Of a stretch of 64,000 bases of DNA, positions 38,366-49,393 are shown in pieces (position 1 is the first letter of the stretch; each line of letters starts with the position of its first letter). Source of the DNA: Paramacrobiotus metropolitanus. Taxonomy: Eukaryota > Tardigrada > Eutardigrada > Parachela > Macrobiotidae. The notes under the pieces are model-generated. The model worked only from the letters and a program-made list of their open reading frames with translations, was not told where the DNA came from and ran no database searches. A program made the position numbers and the translations under genes. The DNA is taken from assembly GCF_019649055.1 (NCBI RefSeq), contig NW_026570247.1:744001-808000 (forward strand), written 5' to 3'.

Positions 38366-40551
38366 GTGTGCAGCCGCTTTCATAAACAACATCTGCGAGA
38401 ATGCCGTGCATTTCTGGACTTATTCCAGGGATTGATTCACTTGGCGCTGCTCATCCACTGCACGTCCATCGAAACTGCGTTTACACCGAAATTTGTGTCA
38501 GCTGCCCAACAGACTCGCGCACTTGGCGAAGTGTTCGTCGCATTTCCACTGTTCGCGACGCAGCTGATGACGCGCGGCCAGTGCATGCGGCAGTTCACGG
38601 CCAACTGCCGCCCGCCGGGGTTCTCCGTCCACAACTGCAGCGAGCAACAAGGCCTGCTCTTGAAATGCGACAAACAAGTAAATTCACGCGAGGTACAGCA
38701 ACTGGCCGTGGCTTTATCCAAGCCACCCCTTAAGGCGGTCCGCGTCGACCTCTTCGACGGGGAGGCAGTGACCTTTGACAACCTCTCCCCGGTGCGGGAA
38801 TTAACCGTGACATTCCGGCTCAGTCACTGTATTACTGCGCGCGCCATCAGCAAACTGTCCAAACTGCGTTTCCCGAATTTGCTGGAGTTCACAGCGGCCG
38901 ACTGCTTTGATTTGGACATCCGACGCGGCGACCTCTGGCACTCCGCCAAGCTCCGACTGATCCAGTTCGTCAATTTCGCGCTGCATTCCTTGGAAGCTGG
39001 CACTTTCACGGACCTTCCCGCGTTGCGGTTGTTGACGCTGGAGAGCGGTTGGCGAGAAAGTGACTGTTATTAGGGACGCGTGCGGGATTACCTGTCGCGA
39101 CTGCACTGCGGCTGTCAATACCGATGGTTCCGCCAGCGGTGGGCTGTCAACGGCTTAAAGCGTAACGCTGGCGAAGGGGAAGTGTACGAGATCCAGTACG
39201 CTTCTTGGGCCAATGCCAAATTTACCAAAGAAGACGTCTTCGTGCCCGTTAACTGCGCCGCTCCTTTCCTTAACGGATCCGCCTCCGTCGACTTCGCACA
39301 AGAAATGTACTCTATCAACGAAGAACACTGTAAGTGGAAAACAGCGAAATGCTGCGACTTGAGCCAGTCACATATCTACACAACTGGGATAGGGTAACTG
39401 TGGGCAGACTGATGCAGTAGAGTGTGTTTGCACTCGCTGCTTCTATTGTATTACAACACAGTACTGTAGCCGCTGCACTACAAGCCGCTTTCAACGTTAT
39501 TATACGGAGCTTATGAATCGCTGGTTTAGTGTTCGCTCGCCTTGTGGGGTTGTGTATCGGCGGAAAGGAATACTGTTCTTAATGTTCAGCTTAAACTCTA
39601 GACTTCCTAAATAACACGATGTGGTTGCAGTTGCCAAAAATTGGCATCCCGAATGCAAGAACGACAACAGCGTCAAGCGCAGTTTCCCGGTGTGGTCCAG
39701 CGACCCACCCACCGACGAGGTCTGCCGCGTGGCGTCCGATCAAGTGCTGGGACGCGCTGGGCCTGCCGTACGGCGAGTGTGACCATGGACGCTTCAATTT
39801 CACGAATGACTCGGACAACGATCATTACTGCGCCACGCCCGACGGGATTGTTCAGGAACTGCGGGAAGTGGCGCCCGCCATCGCCCGGATACGGCCGCTA
39901 CCCCTCCGTCTTGGTCTGACCGGCGTCCAGGCCGCCGCCGTAACTGCGCCCGACCTGGAGCCCATGCGCCACCTAATCACCTGGTTCTGGAGCGTTGAAT
40001 GCGTCGACGACCGTATCACACACAAGCTGAACGAATACGACCTCTACAACACGTTGGCGCACTGGGTGGGCGACTGCAAGGACCTTGACGTCCGCCGCGA
40101 GGACTACCAGCGCTCGCCGCTGCTGCGCGATATCGTCTTCCGCCGCAGCATCATCCGCACGCTGGAAACGAACGCCTTCAGTGACCTGCCGCAGTTGCGG
40201 ATGGTGAGCTTGGAGTACGGCATCTTCCACCCGAGCGGGGAGTGGCACCAGCCCGAGACGACGGTCTTCACGAAGCCCGTGCGCGACTACCTGTTTGCCG
40301 TGCACTGCGGCTGCGAGTTCGCCTGGTTCCGGCGGTGGCGCAGCAGCGCGGCGCTGGTCAACGGCTCCGAGCACGATTACTGCCTGACTTACAAATTTAA
40401 AACCGCCTGGGGCGGCGTCTGCTTCCCGGTGCCGGACCTGTACGTGCCCATCGACTGCGCGCGGGGGATGCCCACCGGCGCAGCGAGTGTGGACCTCAAC
40501 CAGACCGCGTTCTCGCGCAACGAAGGCGACTGTGGACCCATGACGGCATGA
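38366..40551 (+). pseudogene. LRR family locus 1 (exons A1 and B1), broken
   Basis: Member of the secreted leucine-rich-repeat family. Exon A1 is about 38366-39329, ending in a GTAAGT donor; exon B1 is 39631-40551, after a CAG acceptor. The intron of 301 bases splits a codon in phase 1. A1 has an LRR block with LEAGTFTDLPALRLLTLE and a C-terminal cap with LHCGCQYRWFR; B1 repeats that architecture. Breaks: the position of the intact paralogue's start ATG reads CTG, about 13 codons seen in both other A exons are absent near 38530, an in-frame TAG interrupts A1 at 39071-39073 where exon A3 has GAG, and B1 changes frame near 39741. After the TAG the frame stays open to the donor. A single clean stop might be read through, but four defects favour a pseudogene. 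Confidence 0.78.
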
Positions 40552-41529
40552 ACAGCTGATGCCCGGGAGTCAAGGGCCTGAACGGTTGCCCATAGCTTTT
40601 TTATATGCAGTTAGTTTTCTCTGACCTGAAAAACGAAGCACTACTGCCTGCAGTAGTAATAGAAGGACGCCGCAATTAGCGAATTTCATACTTTTTCGTT
40701 CAGCTTCACATTTTACGAGATAAAAGTTACCCAACTTACTCAGTACTCAGTAGGTATCGAACCCAGGACATACTCGTACAATCTTAAAGCCTGGCGTGTT
40801 GTACTACAAATTACCATACCTTACTTAGTAATAATAGTACTGATTCTATACATGATACGAGGATACGCAAATAGAATTACCTATATGCAAAATGCGTGAA
40901 TATAACTGGAGAATGGCGTTTCCTTTCCTCAGCAGCGCTTCAGTTTGATTGTAATTTGTAATTAAAGGAAACGCTACGCTACGAGTGCATCACCTTTTAA
41001 TCCACGGAGGATGGGGATTTTGATGTTTTTGAACGTTGAAATTAAACCGTAGTACAGTGTGTCTGCGTTTACACTTTTCGCTATTTGATGGGCTTTTGCC
41101 GAATAAAGTGAAGTAGTTTTATACATTGGTAATATTTGTAAGTACAGACTGTACTTAAACTAAAGAAATTGTGACCAAGAAGTTGCGGAAGATTATCAAG
41201 TGTGTTTATGGTTCGTTTTCGAGCGAGAAAAAAAAACAGGGAAAACTTAAGTGGAGTGAAAAATGTCTAAACCAAGAGCGTCGCCACTCGCCAGTTGGTT
41301 TTCCGTTGCGAATTATGGTTACTGTGGAGGTAGCTGTACTCACACTGGCGACTGATATGCATACGCGGACACGCCAGAGTTTAATATGGAACCAGTGGAA
41401 GCACATTCAATCAAGCCGCGGCTGTAGTGGTACGAGAATTAAACAGCGGTACATGAAACCCGAAGGCGCATGGGGAGGTAAGGGCCGGAGTGGAAGAGCG
41501 TAGTGGAAGCGGGCTGGGCTGTTGCTGGG
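40552..41529. other. Intergenic, nothing recognised
   Basis: 3' flank of LRR locus 1, AT-leaning, with no supported gene. A GGTTCGATACC-like string on the minus strand near 40750 was examined as a tRNA box and not accepted. Confidence 0.4.
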
Positions 41530-41900
41530 TCAACCGTTACGACCAGATCCACGTCGTCTAGTGGTCGTTGTCGTTGTGGTTGTTGGCGTCGGCTTCTTTC
41601 TGCAGCAGCCGTATCCACCAAGACAGCTCTGGAACAAGTTGCAGTGATAACGGTTTGGGTCATTGCCACAGTAGCTGTCGTTTCGGCAAGGATAACCATC
41701 CCCGTAACTGTAATGTGCGCAGGCATGCATTATATATCCGTAACCATACCTAGCCGCTAGTGGGTGTGTCAGCACGCAGCGAACATACTTACTTTCACTT
41801 TTTCAGCCGCAACAGCTTGAGCAGCGGGTTGTTTCGCTGCACCATTGGTGTAATGCAACACGGACACTCCTAGGACTGCAATGGTAACCCAATAATACAT
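41530..41900 (-). CDS. Small secreted Gly/Tyr/Cys-rich protein (splice uncertain)
   Basis: Two coding blocks on the minus strand. The first starts at the ATG at 41900 with a signal peptide (WVTIAVLGVSVLHYTNG) and runs to about 41785. The second, ending at 41530, has Tyr/Gly runs, seven cysteines (ending in GGYGCC) and a Thr-rich then basic tail. A GTAAGT-like donor at about 41792 and TAG acceptors at 41750-41760 lie between them, but the only in-frame pairing seen uses an intron of about 32 bases, so the exact joint is unresolved. Such short Cys-rich secreted products can be cuticle, antimicrobial or structural peptides; no family is recognised. Confidence 0.45.
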
Positions 41901-42070
41901 TTTTACAGACACCAGTGAAAGTGAAACTAACTCGCCCAACATATGCAGAGCACTCTGTAGAATAACAATGGCAATGGACACAACTCACGGAATACAATTT
42001 CTGTAACACTCGCTTTTATGGGCTGGTCGTTTTATCCTTGTAAGCGGTATTTTATCAATTTTCATTTGAA

Positions 42071-42290
42071 GTGCATAGTGCCGACTCGTGCAGCCTGGGA
42101 ATTCCAAAAGCAGCCGCTGCAGATGCGGCAACGCAAGTTTACCTAGGTTTCATGAGACTCTCTGCAACTTCTCGGGAAAAGGTCCGCATTTGCGCGGACG
42201 ATAGGCAGCTCTTTGAGGGCATGTATGAAGAAAATGAAGACAACTTTCAATGGAAACTCTCCAAAAATAATGACACAGCACCATAATATT
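42071..42290. repeat. Dispersed repeat fragment (IR-54k family)
   Basis: The stretch with GAATTCCA (about 42100), CATGAGACTCTC, GCAGCTCTTTGAGGGCATG and CAATGGAAACTCTCC follows the same order of motifs as 54285-54480. A further partial copy lies at about 43130-43240, around GTTCGCTGTTTGCCACCAG. Confidence 0.55.
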
Positions 42291-43853
42291 ACCGGCAAAG
42301 CACTCCAAACGATGAATGTGGTGAGTCACTGGTGACGATGAATCAATGCCCATAAACTGAATTGCCAGTAGGCAACGGCTACTGAAACCACGTTGATTCG
42401 AGAAAATCAAACCGCCACTAGATTGTGTACAAAGCACTGTGTGAGTGTGTGCTTTATCCCACCAGCAACCGCCTTTCCCTCACCGTATATATGGAATATC
42501 GTCAAAGTCCATGCGGTGGAATTTCCAAACACCCTTCGAATTTCAAACTGGTTAACAAATTAAGCCAATCAAGTACTAAGCGAGTGTCAATTCATTTTTT
42601 GGCACTGAATTAAACTGGAAACGTTTGCCATTGTTAGCCGACATGGCACAGTACATCTACGAAATAATTAACGCTGTAATAGTCGATCAATTAACTAATA
42701 GTCCGGTACTAAGATGATCATTAAATAGTATTAATTTATAATACTGGCTATAAGCAAGCACGCCGCCAACACAGATAATGCTTTCTGTTGCGAACTGAGG
42801 CGAAACGCTTAACAACCTGTTTGCTGGGTTCGTCTGCAACATCAACATGTTGGCACACGATCGTAACACTTGCAGCAGGGACAGACAGTCACAGACCACG
42901 GCCTTTTTAGAAATATTGGTGGTAAATTTGATTAGAAAAGATTGATGCAGTTCTTTTAAAATAAATTACTTTAGAGGGCTCGTGAAACTACGAATTATGT
43001 AGCTGATCTACTGATTCTGCTGCGATAAAACCCATGGCAGCTAATCAGACTTTTTGTGCCGGCAGCTTGCATGGGTTTGTCGTTGTGCGGTGGTTTATAA
43101 CTTTATGTAGGCGGTTTGTCGGTTATATTCAAACAGCGATGCCGACTCGATGTAGTCCCAGATTACCACAAAGAGCAGCGAAAACCGCTCCAAAACAGGT
43201 TTACTTTGAACGTTCGCTGTTTGCCACCAGCTTTCCTTTCCTTCTTCATACAAAGTGAGATAATCATTTATTACGATTCCTAAATCACGCGGCTACAACC
43301 AGATACTAAGCCGTCCTTAAAATTTGAATTACCAGGTACATAAAACCAAATCATTTACATCAATATCGCCTTTAGCATTATCGAGCGGTTTTAACACGTA
43401 GCAGATCAGTGACACTAATGAATGGCTGTTCGAAGAACGAACCTAAACGCGCTTCCCCTCAAAACCTTTACAACCGGCTAACTTCAAAAGTTCCTCTGTC
43501 GAATCGCTTTCATTAGCATTCCCAGGATCGCTATACGTACAACAGGATAAGAAGAAAACAGTGATTTTAAGTCTGTAAGAAACGGTTTATGAATTTCTGC
43601 TGCATGTGCCGCTGAGCTAATGCGTCTAACCGACAGGAAGGTGGGTTAGTACATAGTGGACGTTCATTGAAACAACATCCAGCTGCCTGCCGAACTTCGG
43701 CAGAGTGATAGATGAGTCGTCCGCCTGTCTACCGGACAGCATCCACCTTCCTGCGGAAATAAGCCAGAATGGTGGACGACTCGTCCACCAATCGGCCGAG
43801 CTAACCCGTCGGTGTCGTGTCGTCAAACACGTATTACAAAATAATAGCGATGT
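42291..43853. other. Intergenic, only repeat fragments
   Basis: No supported gene. It holds a second fragment of the 54-kb repeat family (about 43130-43240). A GC-richer stretch at 43620-43820 has imperfect inversions around GACTCGTCCACC and GATGAGTCGTCC. Confidence 0.4.
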
Positions 43854-44134
43854 TTAAGGGAAGTAGCCCGTTACATGGTAACAAATTCGTGTACATGCAC
43901 GAAAACTTTCAGTGTCTCGCAGTCTCTAACAGATTTTTGTTTTGTTTTGTGTTCTTCTGTAGCTAGACGACTAGCATGCACTGGCGTGAAAACCGTTTGT
44001 GCGCGCAACATCCGGTTCGGGAGTTATGGCTGTAAGAAAATTCCAAAAAGTTTAAATGCATTCAGGTGTACCAAAAGTCCCATTATGGACCGATCTCTTT
44101 TAAATTTTGCACGTAAATGCATATGGTCATGAAG
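43854..44134. repeat. FB family, half copy
   Basis: Starts GTTTAAGGGAAGTAGCC and continues in the same order as the left arm of the 476-1172 element, including GCGCGCAACATCCGGTTCGG and ATTATGGACCGATCTC. It lacks the mirrored half. Confidence 0.75.
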
Positions 44135-44390
44135 TTTTTACACGTATTATTCATGACGTATTATTCGGTTTGACCAAAGGAGCACTTTTTAACCCTCGAG
44201 CATTATTTTATGATAGCCAAGCTATGCAAATAAGCATTCCGGGAAAATGCAAAACACGATGTGTTCCACGGCTTCGCTCGTATTCGTAAACCCTTGCGCA
44301 CTTCGTACGTAGCTACAGGTTCGACTTTGGTTTGACAAAACTGCTCTTCGTTTTCTATTGAAAAAATAAGGACACAGTCATTCTCCATGA

Positions 44391-45178
44391 ATTACACAGG
44401 GCACCGCGACATTTCGCCGCGGACAACTAGTCGCGGGACGTTTGGTCGCAGACATTTCACCGCAAGGCCATCTCGCCGCGCGACGTTTCGTCGCAGGACA
44501 TTTCGTCGGTAGGACCTTACGCCGCGAGACTTTTCGTCGCATAGCCGTTTCGAAGCAAAGCAATTTCGCCGCAAGGATATCTCGACGAAGCGACTATCAG
44601 ATAAACAATTTACTAAGATAACTAAAAGAGTCAGGAAATGGAAAACTGAAAAACAAAACCAAACGAACAACCTAAGAATCCCAAGAAACTTAAGAAACCT
44701 TAGAAACTTAAAAAATCTACGAAATTTAAGAAAATTAAAGAAGACCTAAGAAAAAATCAGAAAACCTAAGAAAACCTAAGAAACCTAAAAAATCTAAGAG
44801 ACCTAAGAAACCTATAAAACCAAATAAAATTTATGAAAGCATAAGAAGACCTAAGAAAGTCTAAGAAAGACTAAGAAAACCTAAGAAAAACTAAGAACAA
44901 GGCTAAAAAACTGAAAAATTTGTGAGAATTAAGAGCGGTGAATTATTTTGCGGTGATTAGTCGCATCGTTCGAAAAGTCCCAAGACGAACTGTCCGCAAC
45001 CAGACGTCTTGTGTCGAAATGTCGCAAGGTAAAATGTCTCAAAGCATAACGTCCCCAACCGAAGTGTCCCAGCGTCCGAATGTCCGGCGGCGAAATGTCT
45101 GCGCGGCGAAAAGTCGCGCGTCGAGTTTGAGTGCGGCGAAATGTCACACTCCCAATTGTCCGGGTGCGATTACACAGG
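44391..45178. mobile_element. Satellite-type element with 10-base target duplication
   Basis: ATTACACAGG occurs at 44391-44400 and again at 45169-45178, bracketing 768 bases. Just inside the left end are many short degenerate units of the CGCCGCGNGACRTTTCGTCG type. The right end carries the same units inverted (GCGGCGAAATGTC). The extreme ends GCACC and GGGTGCG are roughly inverted. The centre (about 44640-44920) is a run of CTAAGAAAAC-like repeats. No coding capacity. The duplication length fits Mutator-like or related superfamilies, which is inference. Confidence 0.75.
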
Positions 45179-45600
45179 CAGCTCTTTGATTTTGTTTTCT
45201 TATGTTTTCGCTTTACAGTCCTGTCTCTTCACAGTTGACTCTTAACCGTTAACTAGCTTCTGTTCAGTCAGAAGACTCAGAACGCATATCTGTAGCTAGG
45301 TAAGAAAGAAGCTTAGTTAGGACAAAATTGTTTTTTCAATGTGTAAATTCGAACTTTTTAATTAGTGTCTTTTGGCGCAGGCTTTTTGTTACAAAAGAGA
45401 AGATCGTTGCTATGAAGACGGAAAAAACTCAATAAAAAAGGAGAGAAAATTCAAGAGAAGCCAGAAGCCATACATCCCAAATGACAAAGTACTGCCCCAA
45501 CATGCGAAATGGGTTCGTCAGTGAACTGCTGAATTGTTCCCTACGGCTACAGCTGTGAATCAAGCCATCGACTTTCTGCAACCGCCAGTCGTGTTGTCCA
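45179..45600. other. 3' flank of exon B2, nothing recognised
   Basis: About 420 bases between the satellite-type element and the stop codon of LRR exon B2. No clear signal apart from AT-rich tracts. Confidence 0.4.
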
Positions 45601-46526
45601 TCAGCCGCCGTTTCGAACGGTTGTACTGCCCATCAGCTCACAATTATCCTCGTTGCGCGAGAACTCAGTCTGGTTCAGGTCAACAGCCGCTGCGCCCGTA
45701 GGCATATCCACCGCACAATCAATTGGCACGTATACGTCCCCGGGCAGGAACAAGCCCGCTATCCAGGATATCTTGAATTTGAATACAATGTTGAAGTCCT
45801 CCCATCCCTCGCGCAGCAGCGCGGAATTCCTCCACCAGTGACGGAATCCGGCGAACTCGCAGCCGCAGTGAAGGCGTCTCAAGTAACTGCGATATCGTTC
45901 CGAGAACACCGGGTTCTCCACCCCGACTTCCTTGTGATAGATGCCGTACTCTAAGCTCAGCACGCGCAGGTCCGGCAGGTCACTGAAGGCATCCGCCTCC
46001 AACGCGCGAATCGTCGTCTTTACAAAGGAGATATCGCGCAGTTGCAAGGAACGCTGGAAGTCCTCCCGGCGGACGTCCAGATCGTCGCAGTGTTCCACCC
46101 ACATTTGCAGCGCGTTGAAGAGGTCGTATTTGTGGATTTTGTTGGTGCTGCGATTGTTGACACAAGACACTATACTGAAGGACGTGATCAAGTGGCGTAC
46201 GGGATCCAGGTCCGCCGCGGTGACCACAGCCGTCTGGTTCCCGGTCAAAGTGAGTTCTATGGGTCGTGGCAGCAGCCGCGCTAGGGCATGCGCTTTTCGT
46301 CTCAGCTCCTGCACAATTCCATCGGGCGTAAAGCAGACTCCGAAGGCCGCTTCCTCGTCTCGCGTGACATTGTCGCAGTGGCCGTAATTCAGATTGACGT
46401 TCTCCCAGCATTTCATCTTGGTCACGACGCGGCACACTTCCTCCGTCGCCGGATCACTCGTCCACACCGGGTAGCTTCGTTGCGCGCCGCTGTCGTTCTT
46501 GCATTCGGGATGCCACTTTTCGCCAA
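45601..46526 (-). CDS. LRR family exon B2 (second module), intact
   Basis: Terminal exon of a secreted LRR protein on the minus strand. It begins after a CAG acceptor with two bases of a split codon, the same boundary as B1 and B3, so it needs an upstream exon ending in phase 1. It encodes about 307 residues: a Cys-containing start (GEKWHPECKND, VWTSDPATEEVC), an LRR block with LEADAFSDLPDLRVLSLEYG, a cap with LRRLHCGCEFAGFRHWW, and a C-terminal DLNQTEFSRNEDNC. No frame break is seen. Its partner is probably exon A3 (62892-63822), the only intact A exon on the same strand and upstream, which implies an intron of about 16 kb containing locus 2. The alternative is an orphan exon left by rearrangement. 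Confidence 0.72.
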
Positions 46527-46545
46527 CTGCGAAGAACTCGCATAA

Positions 46546-47431
46546 ACTAGACAGTTAAGAGTTAGCGCTGTAACCGGTGCACTTGGCGAAGTGATCGTCG
46601 ACACAGATGAGGGCAGACAACCGGCTGGTTCAGTGTTTGTAGCCTTCCCGCCCTTCGTGACACAGCTGATGACGCGCGACCAGTGCATGCGGCAGTTCAC
46701 GGCCAACTGCCGCCCGCCGGGGTTCTCCGTGCACAACTGCAGCGAGCAACAAGGCCTGCTCTTGAAATGCGACAAACAAGTAATTTCACGCGAAGTGCAT
46801 CAGTTGGCCCTGTCTCTATCCAAGCCGCCCCTCAAGGCGGTCCGTGTGGACCCCTTCGACGGGGAAGCGGTGACCTTTGACAACCTCTCGCCGGTGCGCG
46901 AACTCACGGTAGCATTCCGACTAAGCTATTGTCGTTCTCCGCGCGCCACCAGCAAACTGTCCAAACTGCGTTTCCCGAATTTGCTGGAGTTCACAGCGGC
47001 CGACTGCTTTGATTTGGACGTGCGACGCGACGATTTCTGGCACTCCGCCAAGCTCCGACTCATCCAGTTCGTCAATTCAACGCTGCGATCATTGGAAACT
47101 GGCACTTTCACGGACCTTCCCGTGTTGCGGTTGTTGACGCTGGAGAGCGGTTGGCGAGAAAGTGACTGTTATTAGGGACGCGTGCGGGATTACCTGTCGC
47201 GACTGCACTGCGGCTGTCAATACCGATGGTTCCGCCAGCGGTGGGCTGTCAACGGCTTAAAGCGTAACGCTGGCGAAGGGGAAGTGTACGAGATCCAGTA
47301 CGCTTCCTGGGCCAATGCCAAATTTACCAAAGAAGACGTCTTCGTGCCCGTTAACTGCGCCGCTCCTTTCCCCAACGGATCCGCCTCCGTCGACTTTGCA
47401 CAGGAGATGTACTCCCTCAACGAGGAACGCT
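46546..47431 (+). pseudogene. LRR family exon A2 (locus 2), truncated with in-frame TAG
   Basis: First module of locus 2. Homology starts at about 46558, after the signal-peptide region, only about 30 bases from the B2 acceptor on the other strand, so its 5' end was lost at a rearrangement breakpoint. The body aligns with exon A3 throughout, including FVAFPPFVTQLMTRDQC and LEFTAADCFDLDV. A TAG at 47173-47175 stands where A3 has GAG, identical in position and context to the TAG of A1. Downstream the frame stays open to a GTAAGG donor at 47432. Its second exon is B3 at 52977, with the Ngaro-2 element inside the intron. Confidence 0.8.
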
Positions 47432-47569
47432 GTAAGGGGCTGCATAATCTATAGAAGTATAAACAATTCAGTTATGTTTAATATAAAGTTATTATACGGT
47501 CACGTATTGAAAGATCACATGAAATGCAAACTACTCCTTGGGCAAGTTGTTTATTAATAATACGAGTAC

Positions 47570-47859
47570 ATTAACGCTAATGTATCGAGAAACGCTAACG
47601 AGGTGTTGGGACATTGGCCAACCCAATGCTCAACTGCAAGGTCTCAAGGTAGCTGCAGAACATGCTCGACCACCGGAAGGAATGCTTGCTGGCAAAGAAT
47701 GCGGATTTGGGGTATGCAGAATGCACCTGGTGCGCGCTCGCTCCAGGAACCCTGATTCGTGGCCAGGGTGTATATGAGAATGCGAATGCTTGCTGCGTTT
47801 CCTTCCGGTGCGGTTCCGTGCGTACCGTGGCGGGAGAGAGCAGTGAGATGGGTTGTGCC
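47570..47859 (-). repeat. Ngaro-2 split direct repeat B2 (3' end)
   Basis: 290-base copy of B1 (48223-48512), from ATTAACGCTAATGTATCGAG to GGTTGTGCC on the plus strand. Confidence 0.93.
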
Positions 47860-47900
47860 TTTAATCAATGTACAAGTTGCTAAAGGGTGGGATGGTGGGT

Positions 47901-48227
47901 AAAGAAACACACCAAAGGTCACTCACAAATATTGCAGGTGGAAAAAACAGAAAAGAAATTTACCGTACAAATTCTTCAGCAAGAAGAAAAGAAACCACAA
48001 TTATCAGACGCGACAAAATGACTTCAAATCGCAACTCTGCTATAAAGAGAGATATATGCACAACAGCAACAGCGTGATGAACAAAGGCAAGATGGCGTCT
48101 GGCAAGAGGTCAGCCAATCACTTGCATTGGGAATGGCTTTGCGGATATTTTGGGAACTTTCTATAGGCCAGCGTTTCTCTCAACAGCGTTAACCTAAGTT
48201 AGCGATATAATCGCTAACTTCTATTAA
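47901..48227 (-). repeat. Ngaro-2 split direct repeat A2
   Basis: Copy of A1 (52241-52562), with small differences such as an extra CAACAG triplet pair near 48065. It abuts B1 through ATTAA. Confidence 0.92.
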
Positions 48228-48512
48228 CGCTAATGTATCGAGAAACGCTAACGAGGTGTTGGGACATTGGCCAACCCAATGCTCAACTGCAAGGTCTCAA
48301 GGTAGCTGCAGAACATGCTCGACCACCGGAAGGAATGCTTGCTGGCAAAGAATGCGGATTTGGGGTATGCAGAATGCACCTGGTGCGCGCTCGCTCCAGG
48401 AACCCTGATTCGTGGCCAGGGTGTATATGAGAATGCGAATGCTTGCTGCGTTTCCTTCCGGTGCGGTTCCGTGCGTACCGTGGCGGGAGAGAGCAGTGAG
48501 ATGGGTTGTGCC
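48223..48512 (-). repeat. Ngaro-2 split direct repeat B1
   Basis: Copy of B2, immediately downstream of the recombinase stop codon at 48521. Confidence 0.93.
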
Positions 48513-48520
48513 CCAAACAG

Positions 48521-49393
48521 TCAGGTATTGGGAAAGGGCCGAATGTAGCGTTGAAACGATGCGGATTTCCATCGTCCTTTCTTGCAAATGGCATCCACTG
48601 GTTGACCGTCCGCTGCTGCCGCAGTCGCGCCGCCAATGCGAAAACTGTGAGATGAATAACGCATGCGGTCACAGCTGTCCGGCAAACATTTTTTCAGCGC
48701 TTCGGTAACATCGGAGCGAGTGAGGAATCGTCCGGATGCATGCATGAAAAAAGGAAAATTGGCAGGGTAGAGGAGGCGGCGAATTTCACTATAACCGGTG
48801 CAAACGTCATGAACAAAAGGAGATTCGGCACGCTGCATCGTCAGGGTGACTCCGTTCCGTCGCTGATCCGTTTTCGACTGCTTGATAGTGCAACGAAGCA
48901 TGGTGCGATCATAATGCACATCGTCCAAACACAACGTGGCGTCCGGATTAAATCTGGCTGGCGAAATGCTCGTGTATTCGCTTACACGTAGGAGAAAATG
49001 ATGGGCTAACGTAAAAGCGGCCCCAAACATGCGTTGGTCGATGTGTTGATTCGACGTAAGATGAAGGCGCGAGTGTAACTGCCGTAGGAGATCTGGCGTT
49101 ATGGGTAGCCGTTGATCTTGGTGCACTCCGTTCATTCTGCGAGCACCTTCAAGAATCGCTTTCAAACGAGCTGACTGCGTGGGATCCGGCCAGTTGTGCA
49201 TCACATGGTAACGTGCAATAGCGGACAGATACACTGATAAGGTGGAGGAGGCGATGCCAGTGTTAAATAGATGCGTCACGTAATCCTCCACTAAATCTGA
49301 CGAAGCCGGCCACGGCGAGCGATTCATGGATTGGCAGTAGCAGGTAAAGCTGCGCTCTCCGGTTGCATAAGCTCGTCTGGTAGAAGGAGCCAT
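48521..49393 (-). CDS. Ngaro-2 tyrosine recombinase (intact)
   Basis: Intact open frame of 290 residues for the DNA-breaking and -joining enzyme that integrates the element. The N-terminal SAM-like domain precedes the catalytic domain, which has the first Arg in LLRVSEYTS, Lys in the beta-hairpin KQSKTDQRR, HSFRIGG (His-x2-Arg), Trp in KKGRWKS and the nucleophile Tyr in FQRYIRP. All expected catalytic residues are present. It overlaps the end of the pol frame by about 70 bases in another frame, so translation probably uses re-initiation or frameshifting. Its terminal codon lies nine bases before repeat B1. Length is usual for Ngaro recombinases. Confidence 0.93.
   Translation of the reverse strand: MAPSTRRAYATGERSFTCYCQSMNRSPWPASSDLVEDYVTHLFNTGIASSTLSVYLSAIARYHVMHNWPDPTQSARLKAILEGARRMNGVHQDQRLPITPDLLRQLHSRLHLTSNQHIDQRMFGAAFTLAHHFLLRVSEYTSISPARFNPDATLCLDDVHYDRTMLRCTIKQSKTDQRRNGVTLTMQRAESPFVHDVCTGYSEIRRLLYPANFPFFMHASGRFLTRSDVTEALKKCLPDSCDRMRYSSHSFRIGGATAAAADGQPVDAICKKGRWKSASFQRYIRPFPNT

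Noticed and set aside
39619-39740. ATG at 39619 as start of LRR exon B1
   Set aside because: The first 40 codons of that frame do not match B2 or B3. The homologous N-terminal residues lie in another frame after the CAG acceptor at 39630, showing a frameshift near 39741.
40700-40860. tRNA-like B box on the minus strand (GGTTCGATACC)
   Set aside because: No convincing A box, acceptor stem or anticodon loop could be built around it.
46683-46880. Alternative frames over the LRR exons (for example 38401-38733 and 46683-46880)
   Set aside because: Arg/Pro-rich shadows of the LRR coding frame.
47644-48708. ORFs inside the Ngaro-2 B and A repeats
   Set aside because: They lie in non-coding terminal repeats, occur twice because the repeat does, and overlap the recombinase in antisense.
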